In this document: piece after piece, positions 18,477 through 27,975 of the stretch | Position numbering within the stretch: position 1 is the first letter of the stretch | Layout of the letters: each line of letters begins with the position of its first letter | Origin: Hoeflea_A sp965204935 | Lineage (GTDB): Bacteria; Pseudomonadota; Alphaproteobacteria; Rhizobiales; Rhizobiaceae | Strand: one strand, 5' to 3' | Length of the DNA: 64,000 nt | Assembly (NCBI RefSeq): GCF_965204935.1 | Contig: NZ_CBDBFO010000001.1 | Notes under the pieces: generated by a model | What the model saw: the letters and a program-made list of their open reading frames with translations, nothing else | What the model was told of the DNA's origin: nothing | Databases searched by the model: none | Position numbers and translations under genes: made by a program

Positions 18477-20765
18477 GTCTGCGCTGCCCGTCTCCTGTTC
18501 GACCTGCTCCTGGATGGCGGCGTGCGCTGCGGCTGCGGCGCCGGTATTGTCCTGCGCCTCCTCGCCCTCGGGCATCTTGACCCGGACCTCGCGCCGCGCA
18601 AACTCGATGCCGTTTTCCGCAAAAATCTTCTGCACACGAGCATAGACGTCCTTGCGGATCATCCATTGCTTGCCGGGTTTTGCCATGAACTTGCCACGCA
18701 CGATGATGCCGACATCGTTCACGTCATAGACGCCCTGCGACTTGAAGGTCTGGATGATGTCCTCGGCATACGGCGCTTCCATGATGTCTTTCCCGATCTG
18801 CTTGAACAGCTTCTTGACCTTGTTGACATCCGTATCGAACGGCACGGTGAACTTCAGCTTCACGATGACCCAGTCGCGCGACCGGTTCGTCACTTTCGGA
18901 ATTTCGCCATAGGGGATGGTATGGACCGGCCCCTGATGGTGGCGCAGTTGCAGCGAGCGGATGGAGATGCGCTCAACGGTGCCGACCGTGCCATCGATAT
19001 CCAGATATTCGCCGACACGGAAGGCATCATCGAAAAGGAAGAACAGGCCCGACACAATATCGCGAACCAGCGTCTGCGCACCGAAACCGATGGCAAGGCC
19101 GATAATGCCGGCGCCGGCCAGCAGCGGCGTGATATCGATGCCGAGATTGCCGAGGACGATCAGCACCGTCAGGGTGATGATGGAAACCTGCGCGGCGATC
19201 TTGATAAGCGGCAGGACCGTTGAAAGGCGCGAGCCGCCTTCTCCGCCGCCCTCGCCGCCGCCGGGTTCTTCCGCCTCCAGGTCAATCCCGGCCGCAGTCT
19301 GCTCATCCGCCAGTTTGCGGTTGATCCAGAGCGACACAAGCTCCCAGACGAGATAGCCGCAGGCGATCAGAAACAGGTTTTCAATAAGGTTGGCCGCGAT
19401 CCGCGTTCCAAGGTTGGCATGCGCCAGATCGGTGAAGTCGATTTGCCAGATATCCGCAAGCACAATGATGGTCGCGACGATGAGGCCCGCCCGGCCGATG
19501 CGCACATAGCTGCGCTTGGTCGACTGATAGGCGGCCTCCGCGACAATGCCCTGTCCGCGCATGGGTGGCACGAGGTGCCGCACCAGACCCCGTACCATCG
19601 TGTCAAAAACCGGGATCGAAAGCAGCAGGCCCAGCGTCACATAGTGCTGGGCGTCGCTCAATAGATCGAAGCGGCCCTGGGCGATGATCATCTGGACAAG
19701 CACCCAGGTGACAATGACGAGAAAGACCGCGCACCAGGGATAGGCCCGCGCGATGAGCCTCTCCGTCGGTGTGACATCGTTTTCCTCCGCACCGATGAGC
19801 ATCGCGGTAAGGCCGTCGCGCGCCCGGTAAAGCACGTAGGCGATCCACACGAACACCGCCACTTCCAGCCAGAAGCCGACCGTGGCGTCATCCAGCGACA
19901 CGTTGTGCATCATCTGGAACTCGAAAATGACAATGGAAAGCCCGGCAAGGATGACGATGTAGAGCTGGTTCCTGAACAGGAACCGCGCTGTCCAGTCGTC
20001 CGTGTATACCAGTCTGAGATCGGGCCGGTTCGGTGCCAGGAGGAATCGGGAAATGGCCGCGAAGAGACGCGGCACGACGACCAGGTTGATCATCAGGATC
20101 GGCATCAGCGGACGGTCCGCACCCGGCACAAGAAATTCGATCAGGATGCGCGTGACGGCGAAGAAGGCAAACAGACCAAGCAATTCAAGGATCAGCCTTT
20201 TTCCCAGTACTTCAAGTGTTGCCTTAAGGCCGTCGGGCGCGTCTGCCGCCTCGATCTGCTTGCGCCAGTTCGTTGCCATGCGCGTGACGATGTTTTCAAC
20301 GACCAGTCCGATGGCGATCGCAATCGCCATCATGGAAAACATGGTCAGGACACCGTTGAGCCCGCGCGGGCCGGCAAAGGAATTGAATGACTGGTTGACG
20401 CCGACGAAGACCCGAGGGACCTCAGTCACGACTTGCGCCAGCAACAGGCCCATCAGCACGAAACTCTCACCCAGGAAATCGAGCGCGGCCCGGCCTTCCG
20501 ATTCCTGCGGAGCCGCGTTTTCCTTCGCGACCGCGTCAAGCCGCTCAAGAAGCAGGCCCCGGACCTGTTGGTCGCTCAGGCGCGACACAAGTTCGCGAAC
20601 GGTTTCAGGCGTAAGGTCTTCCGGCAGTTCAACCGTTGTCGGGCCAGTTTCCGAACTGTCGGAAAGTGTGGTCAGGCCGGCCTGCGCATTCGCTTGAGCA
20701 GCACAGAGTGTCACGGCAAGAACCAGCAATACACTTCTCAGGATCGCCATTGATCTAAGCGCCAT
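18465..20765 (-). CDS. Large MscS-family mechanosensitive channel
   Basis: A 766-residue protein with an N-terminal signal peptide (ILRSVLLVLAVTLCAAQANA), a periplasmic segment (about residues 30-110) rich in Leu/Glu heptads, roughly ten membrane helices and a C-terminal MscS domain. The pore helix is visible (GLAIGFGAQTLVRDIVSG), followed by FLFDDAFRVGEYLDI and the beta domain. This size and layout match the MscK/YbiO-type large MscS proteins, which release solutes on hypo-osmotic shock. The ATG at 20765 is chosen; one at 20750 and one at 20813 are alternatives. It lies between two ABC exporter genes. Confidence 0.9.
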   Translation of the reverse strand: MALRSMAILRSVLLVLAVTLCAAQANAQAGLTTLSDSSETGPTTVELPEDLTPETVRELVSRLSDQQVRGLLLERLDAVAKENAAPQESEGRAALDFLGESFVLMGLLLAQVVTEVPRVFVGVNQSFNSFAGPRGLNGVLTMFSMMAIAIAIGLVVENIVTRMATNWRKQIEAADAPDGLKATLEVLGKRLILELLGLFAFFAVTRILIEFLVPGADRPLMPILMINLVVVPRLFAAISRFLLAPNRPDLRLVYTDDWTARFLFRNQLYIVILAGLSIVIFEFQMMHNVSLDDATVGFWLEVAVFVWIAYVLYRARDGLTAMLIGAEENDVTPTERLIARAYPWCAVFLVIVTWVLVQMIIAQGRFDLLSDAQHYVTLGLLLSIPVFDTMVRGLVRHLVPPMRGQGIVAEAAYQSTKRSYVRIGRAGLIVATIIVLADIWQIDFTDLAHANLGTRIAANLIENLFLIACGYLVWELVSLWINRKLADEQTAAGIDLEAEEPGGGEGGGEGGSRLSTVLPLIKIAAQVSIITLTVLIVLGNLGIDITPLLAGAGIIGLAIGFGAQTLVRDIVSGLFFLFDDAFRVGEYLDIDGTVGTVERISIRSLQLRHHQGPVHTIPYGEIPKVTNRSRDWVIVKLKFTVPFDTDVNKVKKLFKQIGKDIMEAPYAEDIIQTFKSQGVYDVNDVGIIVRGKFMAKPGKQWMIRKDVYARVQKIFAENGIEFARREVRVKMPEGEEAQDNTGAAAAAHAAIQEQVEQETGSADKPA

Positions 20766-20900
20766 AAATCTTTGCGGTCTGACCGCCCCCCGAAAACGTT
20801 TGTCCCAAGACATTCATAACCGCAAAGCGGGCGCCGGCAAACAGCGATGCCGTGCTGGAACTTGCCGGGCCGAATGGTGTCGGTTTGAGGTAAAGGAGGT

Positions 20901-20933
20901 GTTCCATCCCGGCAATCAAATCCGGGATGGAAC
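20901..20933 (-). terminator. Strong hairpin after the second ABC exporter
   Basis: GTTCCATCCCGG-ATTTGATTG-CCGGGATGGAAC is a perfect 12-bp stem. On the minus strand it stands 21 bp after the exporter stop; the tail is ACCTCCTTTACC, pyrimidine-rich but without a T-run. The same tail is a match to the anti-Shine-Dalgarno end of 16S rRNA, discussed as a finding. Confidence 0.4.
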
Positions 20934-20954
20934 GGTTCGGCATCGATGCCTTTC

Positions 20955-22814
20955 CTACTCGGCGGCCGCTGCGTCCTGTGCGGATGGGTCGCTGTCGATG
21001 AAGCCGCCCGACTGCCTTGACCATAGGTCCGCATAAAGGCCCTTGGCGCTGACGAGCTCGGCATGGGTGCCGGTCTCGACGATCGCGCCAGCATCCAACA
21101 CGACAAGCCGGTCCATCTCGGCGATGGTCGAAAGGCGGTGGGCAATCGCGATCACCGTCTTGCCCTCCATCAACGCGAAGAGATTCTCCTGGATCGCCGC
21201 CTCGACTTCCGAATCGAGAGCCGATGTGGCCTCGTCCAGAACCAGGATCGGCGCATCCTTCAGGAACACCCGCGCGATGGCGATGCGTTGTCGCTGACCG
21301 CCGGAAAGCTTGACACCGCGTTCGCCCACATGGGCGTCCAGGCCGGTACGACCTTTCTGGTCGACAAGTTCCGGAATGAAATCCCACGCATTTGCCCGCT
21401 TGGCGGCATCGATGATCTCCGCGTCCGTCGCCTCCGGTTTGCTGTAACCGATATTGTCGCGGATCGACCGGTGCAGCAGCGATGTATCCTGCGTAACGAC
21501 CCCGATCTCGGCGCGCAGGCTGTCCTGCGTCACTTCGGACACGTCCTGCCCGTCAATGAGGATACGCCCGCCCTCCAGGTCGTAGAACCGCAGGAGAACG
21601 TTGGTCAGCGTCGTCTTGCCGGCGCCGGACCGTCCGACCAGTCCGATCTTCTCGCCGGGTTTGATGGTCAGGGACAGATCGTTGATCACGCCGCCATCCT
21701 TGCCGTAGTGGAAGCGGATATGCTCGAATTCGATCTTTCCCTTCGGCGCCTGCATCATCGCTTCGGGGCGCGCATCGGTCACAGTGTGCGGCTTCGACAG
21801 CATCGACATGCCGTCCATGACGACACCGATATTCTCGAACAGCGCCGAAACTTCCCACATGATCCAGTGCGACATGCTCGACACCCGAAGCGCCAGTGCC
21901 ATCGAGGCGGCGATCGCACCGACAGACACGGCATCGGCCAGCCAGAAGTTGATCGACATGGCGGCCAGGGCGAAAAGCAGCAGCGCGTTGTTGGTGTAGA
22001 CGATGCCGTGAAACAGCGTCACCAACCGCATCTGGCGGTGGACCGTGTCGAGGAAGTCGGACATCGCCATCTGGGCGTAGCCCTCTTCCCGCCCCGCATG
22101 CGAGAACAGCTTGACCGTTGCGATGTTGGTATAGCTGTCGACCACGCGGCCGGTCATCATGGATCGGGCATCCGCCTGCTCGCGCGAGATGCGCTTCATG
22201 CGCGGCACGAAATACATCACCAGGCCGATATAGACGCCGCTCCATATCACGAGAGGGATCGCCAGCCGGATATCCGTTGCCGCAACCATGATCAGCATGG
22301 TGATGAAGAACACCCCGACGAAGACCATCACATCGAGGACCTTCATCACAGCTTCGCGCACCGCCAGCGAGGTCTGCATGACACGGGTTGCGACCCGGCC
22401 GGCAAACTCATCGGCGAAAAACGACAGGCTGTGGCGCAGCAGGTAGCGGTGCATCTGCCAGCGGCCGATCATCGGATAGTTGCCGAGCAGCGTCTGATGC
22501 ATCAGCAGCGACTGCAGCCAGACCACCAGCGGCAGCCCGACCAGCACCAGGGCGGCCATCCAGAAAAGCCGCGTGCCTTCCTCGGCAAGGAAGGTTTCGC
22601 GAGACGAATGCGACAACCAGTTGACGATGTCGCCCAGGAAGGCGAACAGGAACACCTCGCCGATCGCGATCATGGCGGTCAGAACCGACATCATCGCAAG
22701 CCAGGGAGCAGCCTCCTTGGAATAGTGCCAGCAAAAGGCCAGCAGTTTTTGCGGCGGCTGCCCGGACGGCGCCGCGGGATAAGGATTCAGTCGTCTTTCA
22801 AACCAGCCAAACAT
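20955..22814 (-). CDS. ABC exporter half-transporter (subfamily B), second copy
   Basis: A 619-residue exporter with six N-terminal helices and an ATPase with Walker A GRSGAGKTT, signature LSGGQRQR, Walker B ILVLDEATS and H-loop AHRLST. The shared FADEFAGRVATRV/FQDDFAGRVVAKV and HVGERGVKLSGGQ stretches show close kinship to the exporter at 16502-18373. First gene of the exporter-MscS-exporter series. The substrate is unknown. Confidence 0.9.
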   Translation of the reverse strand: MFGWFERRLNPYPAAPSGQPPQKLLAFCWHYSKEAAPWLAMMSVLTAMIAIGEVFLFAFLGDIVNWLSHSSRETFLAEEGTRLFWMAALVLVGLPLVVWLQSLLMHQTLLGNYPMIGRWQMHRYLLRHSLSFFADEFAGRVATRVMQTSLAVREAVMKVLDVMVFVGVFFITMLIMVAATDIRLAIPLVIWSGVYIGLVMYFVPRMKRISREQADARSMMTGRVVDSYTNIATVKLFSHAGREEGYAQMAMSDFLDTVHRQMRLVTLFHGIVYTNNALLLFALAAMSINFWLADAVSVGAIAASMALALRVSSMSHWIMWEVSALFENIGVVMDGMSMLSKPHTVTDARPEAMMQAPKGKIEFEHIRFHYGKDGGVINDLSLTIKPGEKIGLVGRSGAGKTTLTNVLLRFYDLEGGRILIDGQDVSEVTQDSLRAEIGVVTQDTSLLHRSIRDNIGYSKPEATDAEIIDAAKRANAWDFIPELVDQKGRTGLDAHVGERGVKLSGGQRQRIAIARVFLKDAPILVLDEATSALDSEVEAAIQENLFALMEGKTVIAIAHRLSTIAEMDRLVVLDAGAIVETGTHAELVSAKGLYADLWSRQSGGFIDSDPSAQDAAAAE

Positions 22815-23281
22815 GAGTCAGCCTCTTTGAAACGTGGACAGTGTCCGCATCGCGCACGGGAATGTTGAATTGACCCGAAAGCCTCGGCTTTCATATGGCG
22901 CAGGTTACATTGAATGCGAACAATCGCTGCCCGATGGAAATTGACCCGGTCTGGCGCACGAATGCGCCTCGGATACCTGAGTCAGCGATAAAGTGAGATT
23001 CGGTGCGCGGTTATATCATGGAAACACGCAACCGGACCGCAAAGCTGCCATCGCGCGGCATTGGCGCCGATGGAAGGAGATGCCGGATTTGATCTGTCAA
23101 TGGCCCCTCCCTTGTTAGAATTCGGTCCACGGTGCAACCATGTATATCGATTCGATTCCGATTTCCACCACCGATGCAAAAGCTTGGCCGATGGAAGCGG
23201 CTATCGGTGCCCTGTGTTGCAGATTGGCCACGCATCCATCCGGGCCTTTGCGTTTGCCGGCGGGTCGAATAAAGAAGGCGC
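22815..23281. other. 467-bp intergenic region between divergent exporter and trmL genes
   Basis: I see no supported gene. It holds a short stem GAAAGCC-TC-GGCTTTC at 22877-22892 and must contain the promoters of the minus-strand exporter and of trmL. Short open frames exist on both strands but lack ribosome sites and recognisable composition. No tRNA-like cloverleaf was found by eye. Confidence 0.5.
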
Positions 23282-23746
23282 ATGAACAGCGACCTCAGGA
23301 TAGCGCTTTACCAGCCTGACATTCCCGGCAACACCGGCACCATTGTGCGCATGGCGGCCTGCCTGGGCCTGGCGGTCGACGTGATTGAGCCGGCCGGCTT
23401 CGACATGTCCGATCGTGCGCTTCGCCGGGCCGGAATGGACTATCTTGAGCAGGCGGCGCTTACCCGGCACCAGAGCTGGAAGCGTTTTCTGGAATGGCGG
23501 CAAACAGAGCGGCGGCGCCTGATCCTTTCCACGACTAAGGCGGATTGCTCCTTTCGGCGCTTTGAGTTCCTGCCCGGTGATGTGCTTCTGTTCGGCCGCG
23601 AAAGTTCCGGCGTTCCCGAGGAGGTACACGCAAAGGCTGATGCTCGGCTGCTTATTCCGATGGTCGAGAACCGCCGATCGCTGAACCTTGCCGTTGCGGC
23701 AGCGCTTGTCGCCGGGGAAGCGATCCGGCAGATCGAATCGCGATGA
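23282..23746 (+). CDS. trmL: tRNA (cytidine/uridine-34 2'-O) methyltransferase, SPOUT family
   Basis: Methylates the wobble base of some tRNA-Leu. The 154-residue product has the YibK/TrmL pattern: ALYQPDIPGNTGTIVRMAACLG at the start, LLFGRESSGVP in the trefoil knot, and IPMVENRRSLNLAVAAALVAGE at the C-terminal knot. It ends 16 bp before the convergent small gene. Confidence 0.95.
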   Translation: MNSDLRIALYQPDIPGNTGTIVRMAACLGLAVDVIEPAGFDMSDRALRRAGMDYLEQAALTRHQSWKRFLEWRQTERRRLILSTTKADCSFRRFEFLPGDVLLFGRESSGVPEEVHAKADARLLIPMVENRRSLNLAVAAALVAGEAIRQIESR

Positions 23747-23762
23747 GCCGCGTACACGGAGC

Positions 23763-24023
23763 CTAGTCCGCGCTCGGAAGCCTGCGCATGGTGAATTCGA
23801 TTTCATCGCCCGGCAGTTGGCGCCAGCTTTCGACCTCGGTCCAGTAGGCCGCCTTCGGCCAGGACTTGAACCACTCCTGAGCCTTTGCGCGTGCCGCGGT
23901 GCGCGGAAGCCGAAAGGTTTCCCGGATGAACGAATCGCCACCGGACGCACCTTTTTCAGCCCGCCTCTTGCGGATCTGGCGACGCAGCCCTTCCATGGGC
24001 GGTACTTTAGGAACACGCTTCAT
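23763..24023 (-). CDS. Small basic conserved-type protein of unknown function
   Basis: An 86-residue, very basic protein (MKRVPKVPPMEGLRRQIRKR, then many Arg/Lys and two Trp residues). ATG at 24023 is preferred; an upstream start at 24095 would add 24 residues that do not look coding. The strong basic N-terminus suggests nucleic-acid or ribosome contact, but there is no motif to prove it. I recall similar short ORFs next to hemF in rhizobia. Confidence 0.6.
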   Translation of the reverse strand: MKRVPKVPPMEGLRRQIRKRRAEKGASGGDSFIRETFRLPRTAARAKAQEWFKSWPKAAYWTEVESWRQLPGDEIEFTMRRLPSAD

Positions 24024-24191
24024 ATTCAGCACCCTAACCCCGATAATAGGGTTGAACCGCCGGCTTGGCGAGTCCGGGTAGATGGAACAATACACGCGCT
24101 ACACTAACTGTGTAATTTAACCGCTATATCTATGGTGTCGGATAATCGGACCTGCTAAGGAGAGCCGGGGGCAAACTGGGGACACTGGTAG

Positions 24192-25103
24192 ATGGAAAGG
24201 CCGAACCTTCCACTCGGGCATCCGGCTGGGCTGGAGGAAAAGAAAGCCAAAGCAAGAATTTGGTTTGAGACGCTTCGTGACGCCATCTGCTCGACATTCG
24301 AGCAGCTTGAGGACGAGGTGACGGGCCCGCTTGCCGAGGATCCGCCCGGCCGGTTTGAGCGCTCCGACTGGCTTCGTGAAGAGGGCAAAGGCGGCGGCGG
24401 AACCATGTCCATGATGGCTGGCCGTGTCTTTGAAAAAGTCGGCGTCCACACGTCTACCGTGCATGGTGAATTCTCCTCCGAGTTCCGCCAGCAGATCCCC
24501 GGGGCCGAGATTGACCCGCGTTTCTGGGCCTCCGGCATTTCGCTAATCGCACACCCGGTCAACCCGAACGTGCCTGCTGTCCACATGAACACACGCATGG
24601 TGGTCACATCGACCCAGTGGTTCGGCGGCGGTGCCGATCTGACCCCGGTGCTCGACCGCCGCCGTGTCCAGGACGATCCCGATACCCAGCTGTTCCACAA
24701 GGCCATGGAGGTTGCTTGCGCGCGTCACGATGTGGCGGATTATCCGCGCTACAAGACATGGTGCGACGAGTATTTCTATCTCAAGCACCGGGACGAGCCG
24801 CGCGGCGTCGGCGGTATCTTCTTCGACTGGTTGCGCACCCGCGATGACAATGGCGGCTGGGACGCAGATTTCGCATTCGTCCAGGATGTCGGGCGCGCCT
24901 TCGCGGTCGCCTATCCGAAACTTGTCCGGCGCAATTTCAACACCCACTGGGACGAGAACGACCGCAACGAACAGCTGATCCGGCGCGGCCGTTATGTCGA
25001 ATTCAACCTGCTTTACGACCGTGGGACGATCTTCGGCCTCAAGACAGGCGGCAATGTCGATTCGATCCTGTCCTCCATGCCGCCAGCCGTCCGCTGGCCG
25101 TAG
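24192..25103 (+). CDS. hemF: Oxygen-dependent coproporphyrinogen III oxidase
   Basis: Oxidatively decarboxylates coproporphyrinogen III to protoporphyrinogen IX in aerobic haem synthesis. The 303-residue product has the diagnostic TQWFGGGADLTP, the conserved NPNVPAVHMNTR and the C-terminal RGRYVEFNLLYDRGTIFG. The oxygen-independent enzyme is not in the window. It is flanked by the small basic gene (divergent) and the CHASE2 gene (convergent). Confidence 0.97.
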   Translation: MERPNLPLGHPAGLEEKKAKARIWFETLRDAICSTFEQLEDEVTGPLAEDPPGRFERSDWLREEGKGGGGTMSMMAGRVFEKVGVHTSTVHGEFSSEFRQQIPGAEIDPRFWASGISLIAHPVNPNVPAVHMNTRMVVTSTQWFGGGADLTPVLDRRRVQDDPDTQLFHKAMEVACARHDVADYPRYKTWCDEYFYLKHRDEPRGVGGIFFDWLRTRDDNGGWDADFAFVQDVGRAFAVAYPKLVRRNFNTHWDENDRNEQLIRRGRYVEFNLLYDRGTIFGLKTGGNVDSILSSMPPAVRWP

Positions 25104-25135
25104 GGAACGCTCGTTAATACACTGATTTTAATGAT

Positions 25136-27940
25136 TTATACGGCTTTCTCGAGCGCCGGATTGCCGTGCTGCGCGAACCATCTGCGGATGTCCGACGCAG
25201 ATTGCGGCTTGCCGAACAGATATCCCTGGATCTTGTGACAGCCGATGCTGCGCACAAGCTGATATTGTTCGTCTGTCTCCACGCCCTCGCACAGCACTTC
25301 CATGCCCAGCCCTTCACCCAGGACCTGTGCCGCAAAGATAACCGACTGGTCGCGCGTGGAGTCCGGCAGCCCGCGCATGAAAATCTGGTCGACCTTGATC
25401 TTGTCGACCGGAAATTTGGCGATATAGCCGAGCGACGAATAGCCGGTCCCGAAATCGTCCAGTGCCAAAGACACGCCCAGTGCCTTCAGTTCCTTCAACT
25501 GGGACAACAGGTCCTCGGTCGCCGTCAGGAAGTTTGATTCGGTGATCTCAAGCTCGAGGCGTTGCGGTTCGAGGCCGCTGGATGCCAGCGCATCGCGCAC
25601 GTCGCCGACGACACCGCCGCGCAGCAGCTGTGTCGCAGACACATTGACCGACACCGTCACCTCGTCCGGCCAGCTACACGCTTCCTTGCAGGATTCGTTC
25701 AGGATCCAGCGACCAAGCTGGACAATGAGCCCGTTGGCTTCTGCGATCTCGATAAATTCGCCGGGAGAGATCACGCCAAGAAATGGATGCGTCCAGCGAA
25801 GCAGTGCCTCAGCGCCCGCCGGTTTACCGTCCTTGGTGTGCACCTGCGGCTGATAGGCCACGTGAAACTGGTCGTTTCCGCTTTTCAGGGCATTTTGCAT
25901 TTCCCGCTCGATCAGCCGTGCGCGCTGCAATTGCTGGGCGTGATTGGGGTCGTAATAGGCGACGCCGCCACCACCCTTCTTGCGTGCTGTATCCAGTGCC
26001 AGTTCGGCATTGCTGATGAGATCGTCAGCAGTCTGGGACGGCAGGTCCACCGCTTCAGACAGGCCGGCATAGAAGTTCGCGGAAACCTGCATACCATGGA
26101 GATTGTAGGGCCTGCTCAGCGCGCTAATGACCGCGTCTGCCAGATATCGGCCGCCCGACTTGCTCAGCTCTGAATCATTGTGGAAGGCGAATGTATCGGC
26201 GTCGAGCCGCGCTGCCGGCGAGACCGGCAGGTCGATCTCGGTCAGCCTTTTCGCTACAGCCTGCAGCAGGGCATCGCCGATTGAGCGGCCGAGCGTGCCA
26301 TTCAGTGTCTTGAAACGGTGGATGTTGATGACAACCACGGTCACTTTGCGACCGTGCCCGCTGAGCGCCTCAAGATGCCTGTCGAGATAGTCTACATATT
26401 CACGTCGTCGCATGGCGCCGGTCAGATCGTCGAATTTCGAAAGATATTCGAGCTTTTTCTGTTGCGTCCGCTGCAGACTGACATCGCGAGCCGCCACCGA
26501 GGCAATAAACTGGCCGTCTTCATCCTTTTCGGGGCGATCGGATCCGGTAAGCGTGGACAGCGTAATGGTGTACTCGACAATCCGTTGGCCCTTTTCCGAG
26601 TCGGCTGCCTCGAATTCGACCTCACCGGTCATATGCCGCTCACCGGAATGGGCAAGCGTCATCTTCAGATCGCGCGCCAGGGAGTCCGGCAGGCATTCAA
26701 ACACATCTGCAGCTTCGTTCTGATCGCCATTGAAGCCGAACAGAGAACGGAAATTGTCATTGATCTCCAGAACCCGGCCTTCACGGTCAACGACCAGGAA
26801 GCCATCAGCGCTGTCTGAAAAGACCCGGCTGAGCACCCTCCTCGTATTCAGGCTCTCCACGCGCGAGAGGCGCAGCAAGATCGACGTGACGTTGAATTCA
26901 CTGGCAATGGCGACAAGGGCAAGCGCGGCAACGGCGACATGCACCTGTGCCGTGGAAAGGACGATGGCGGATTGCGTCTGGAAATAATAGCCCGCTGCTC
27001 CCACCAGCAGCGAGAAGCCGAAAAGGATGATCAGCCGTGGCACCAGCGCGAGACGGGCTGTTGCAAGCGCCATCAGCAGCGCGAACAGGACCAGCGCAGC
27101 GTTGAGCCATTGCCCCGTCGGCACCAGAATTCGGTTCTGGATAAGAGTCTCAGCCGCCAGCACCTGCAGCAGCGGGCCCGAAATCAGCGTATGGACCGGG
27201 ACGCCAAACGTGTCCCTCAATTCAATGGCGTGCGCCCCTACGATGACGGACTTGTCGCGCAACGCACCTTCCGGGATATCGCCTGACAGCAGATCCGCGG
27301 CGGAAAATGTTGGAACGGTCTGCGGATCGATCGAAAAATCAATACCGAAGTAACCGGTTTTGAGTTGCGGTATACCGGCAAGGATCGCGGCAGCAGAGGG
27401 AATGATTTCGCCCTCGGCGCGTGTGCCATAAGCGGATCTGCGCACCACACCGTCCGCTTCCGGTGCAACCTGTACGCTGGCAAGCCAGGTGTCGTTCCGG
27501 AACATCGGATGCGGCAGTGTCCGCACAAGGCGGGCCGCGCCGGTATCGGATACGGTTTCCGGCTGGGCAAACGTCGGAAACACCACGGAGCCGCCGGCCT
27601 CCTGCAGCGCCACTAACAGGTTCTTGTCATCTTCAGGCGTGGAGCGGCTGCTGAAATCGACATCGAAAACGATATCCGCAGCCTCATGCTCGACGAGCGT
27701 TTCGATGATCCGTGCGTGGATCGTCCGCGGCCAGGGCCAAACGCCGACCTTGTCGAGGCTCTTGCGATCGATTGCAATGAACGCGATATCGCCGGATGCG
27801 GTGCGCGACGCAAACTTCGCGCGCGTTTCTTCGATACCGTGTTGAAGACCATTAAAGACGCCGAGTGACTGCAGCCAGATCACGCCCAGACACAGGATCA
27901 CCGGCGCGGCAATACGCGCTATGTTGGGCGTGAAGGTCAT
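25136..27940 (-). CDS. CHASE2-PAS-GGDEF(degenerate)-EAL signalling protein
   Basis: A 934-residue membrane sensor. An N-terminal helix and an extracytoplasmic CHASE2 domain (about residues 30-270) are followed by three membrane helices (about 279-347), a PAS domain (about 370-480), a GGDEF-type domain (about 500-610) and an EAL domain (about 690-925). The GGDEF signature reads RLDADTF instead of GGDEF, and the metal-site Asp region is VVINIHRFK, so cyclase activity is unlikely. The EAL has EALLRW, SVNVSATQ, LEITES, DDFGTGYSS, the Lys in DKIKVD, EGVET and IQGYLF, so c-di-GMP phosphodiesterase activity is likely. It follows the FecR-domain gene by 35 bp; CHASE2 and FecR genes often pair. Confidence 0.92.
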   Translation of the reverse strand: MTFTPNIARIAAPVILCLGVIWLQSLGVFNGLQHGIEETRAKFASRTASGDIAFIAIDRKSLDKVGVWPWPRTIHARIIETLVEHEAADIVFDVDFSSRSTPEDDKNLLVALQEAGGSVVFPTFAQPETVSDTGAARLVRTLPHPMFRNDTWLASVQVAPEADGVVRRSAYGTRAEGEIIPSAAAILAGIPQLKTGYFGIDFSIDPQTVPTFSAADLLSGDIPEGALRDKSVIVGAHAIELRDTFGVPVHTLISGPLLQVLAAETLIQNRILVPTGQWLNAALVLFALLMALATARLALVPRLIILFGFSLLVGAAGYYFQTQSAIVLSTAQVHVAVAALALVAIASEFNVTSILLRLSRVESLNTRRVLSRVFSDSADGFLVVDREGRVLEINDNFRSLFGFNGDQNEAADVFECLPDSLARDLKMTLAHSGERHMTGEVEFEAADSEKGQRIVEYTITLSTLTGSDRPEKDEDGQFIASVAARDVSLQRTQQKKLEYLSKFDDLTGAMRRREYVDYLDRHLEALSGHGRKVTVVVINIHRFKTLNGTLGRSIGDALLQAVAKRLTEIDLPVSPAARLDADTFAFHNDSELSKSGGRYLADAVISALSRPYNLHGMQVSANFYAGLSEAVDLPSQTADDLISNAELALDTARKKGGGGVAYYDPNHAQQLQRARLIEREMQNALKSGNDQFHVAYQPQVHTKDGKPAGAEALLRWTHPFLGVISPGEFIEIAEANGLIVQLGRWILNESCKEACSWPDEVTVSVNVSATQLLRGGVVGDVRDALASSGLEPQRLELEITESNFLTATEDLLSQLKELKALGVSLALDDFGTGYSSLGYIAKFPVDKIKVDQIFMRGLPDSTRDQSVIFAAQVLGEGLGMEVLCEGVETDEQYQLVRSIGCHKIQGYLFGKPQSASDIRRWFAQHGNPALEKAV

Positions 27941-27975
27941 GTTCCCGTCTGCAGTTTGTCCCCCGGCGGCTGGAA

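Noticed and set aside
20891..20900. Perfect Shine-Dalgarno AAAGGAGGT on the plus strand
   Set aside because: No start codon lies 5-12 bases downstream with an open frame of significance; the nearest ATG at 20927 opens only 24 codons.
21063..22868. 601-codon plus-strand open frame opposite the second ABC exporter
   Set aside because: It is Arg/His/Gln-rich shadow coding caused by high GC; the minus strand has full ABC motifs.
23139..23281. Short plus-strand frame beginning MYIDSIPISTT upstream of trmL
   Set aside because: It runs into trmL in a different frame with no ribosome site; composition does not look coding.
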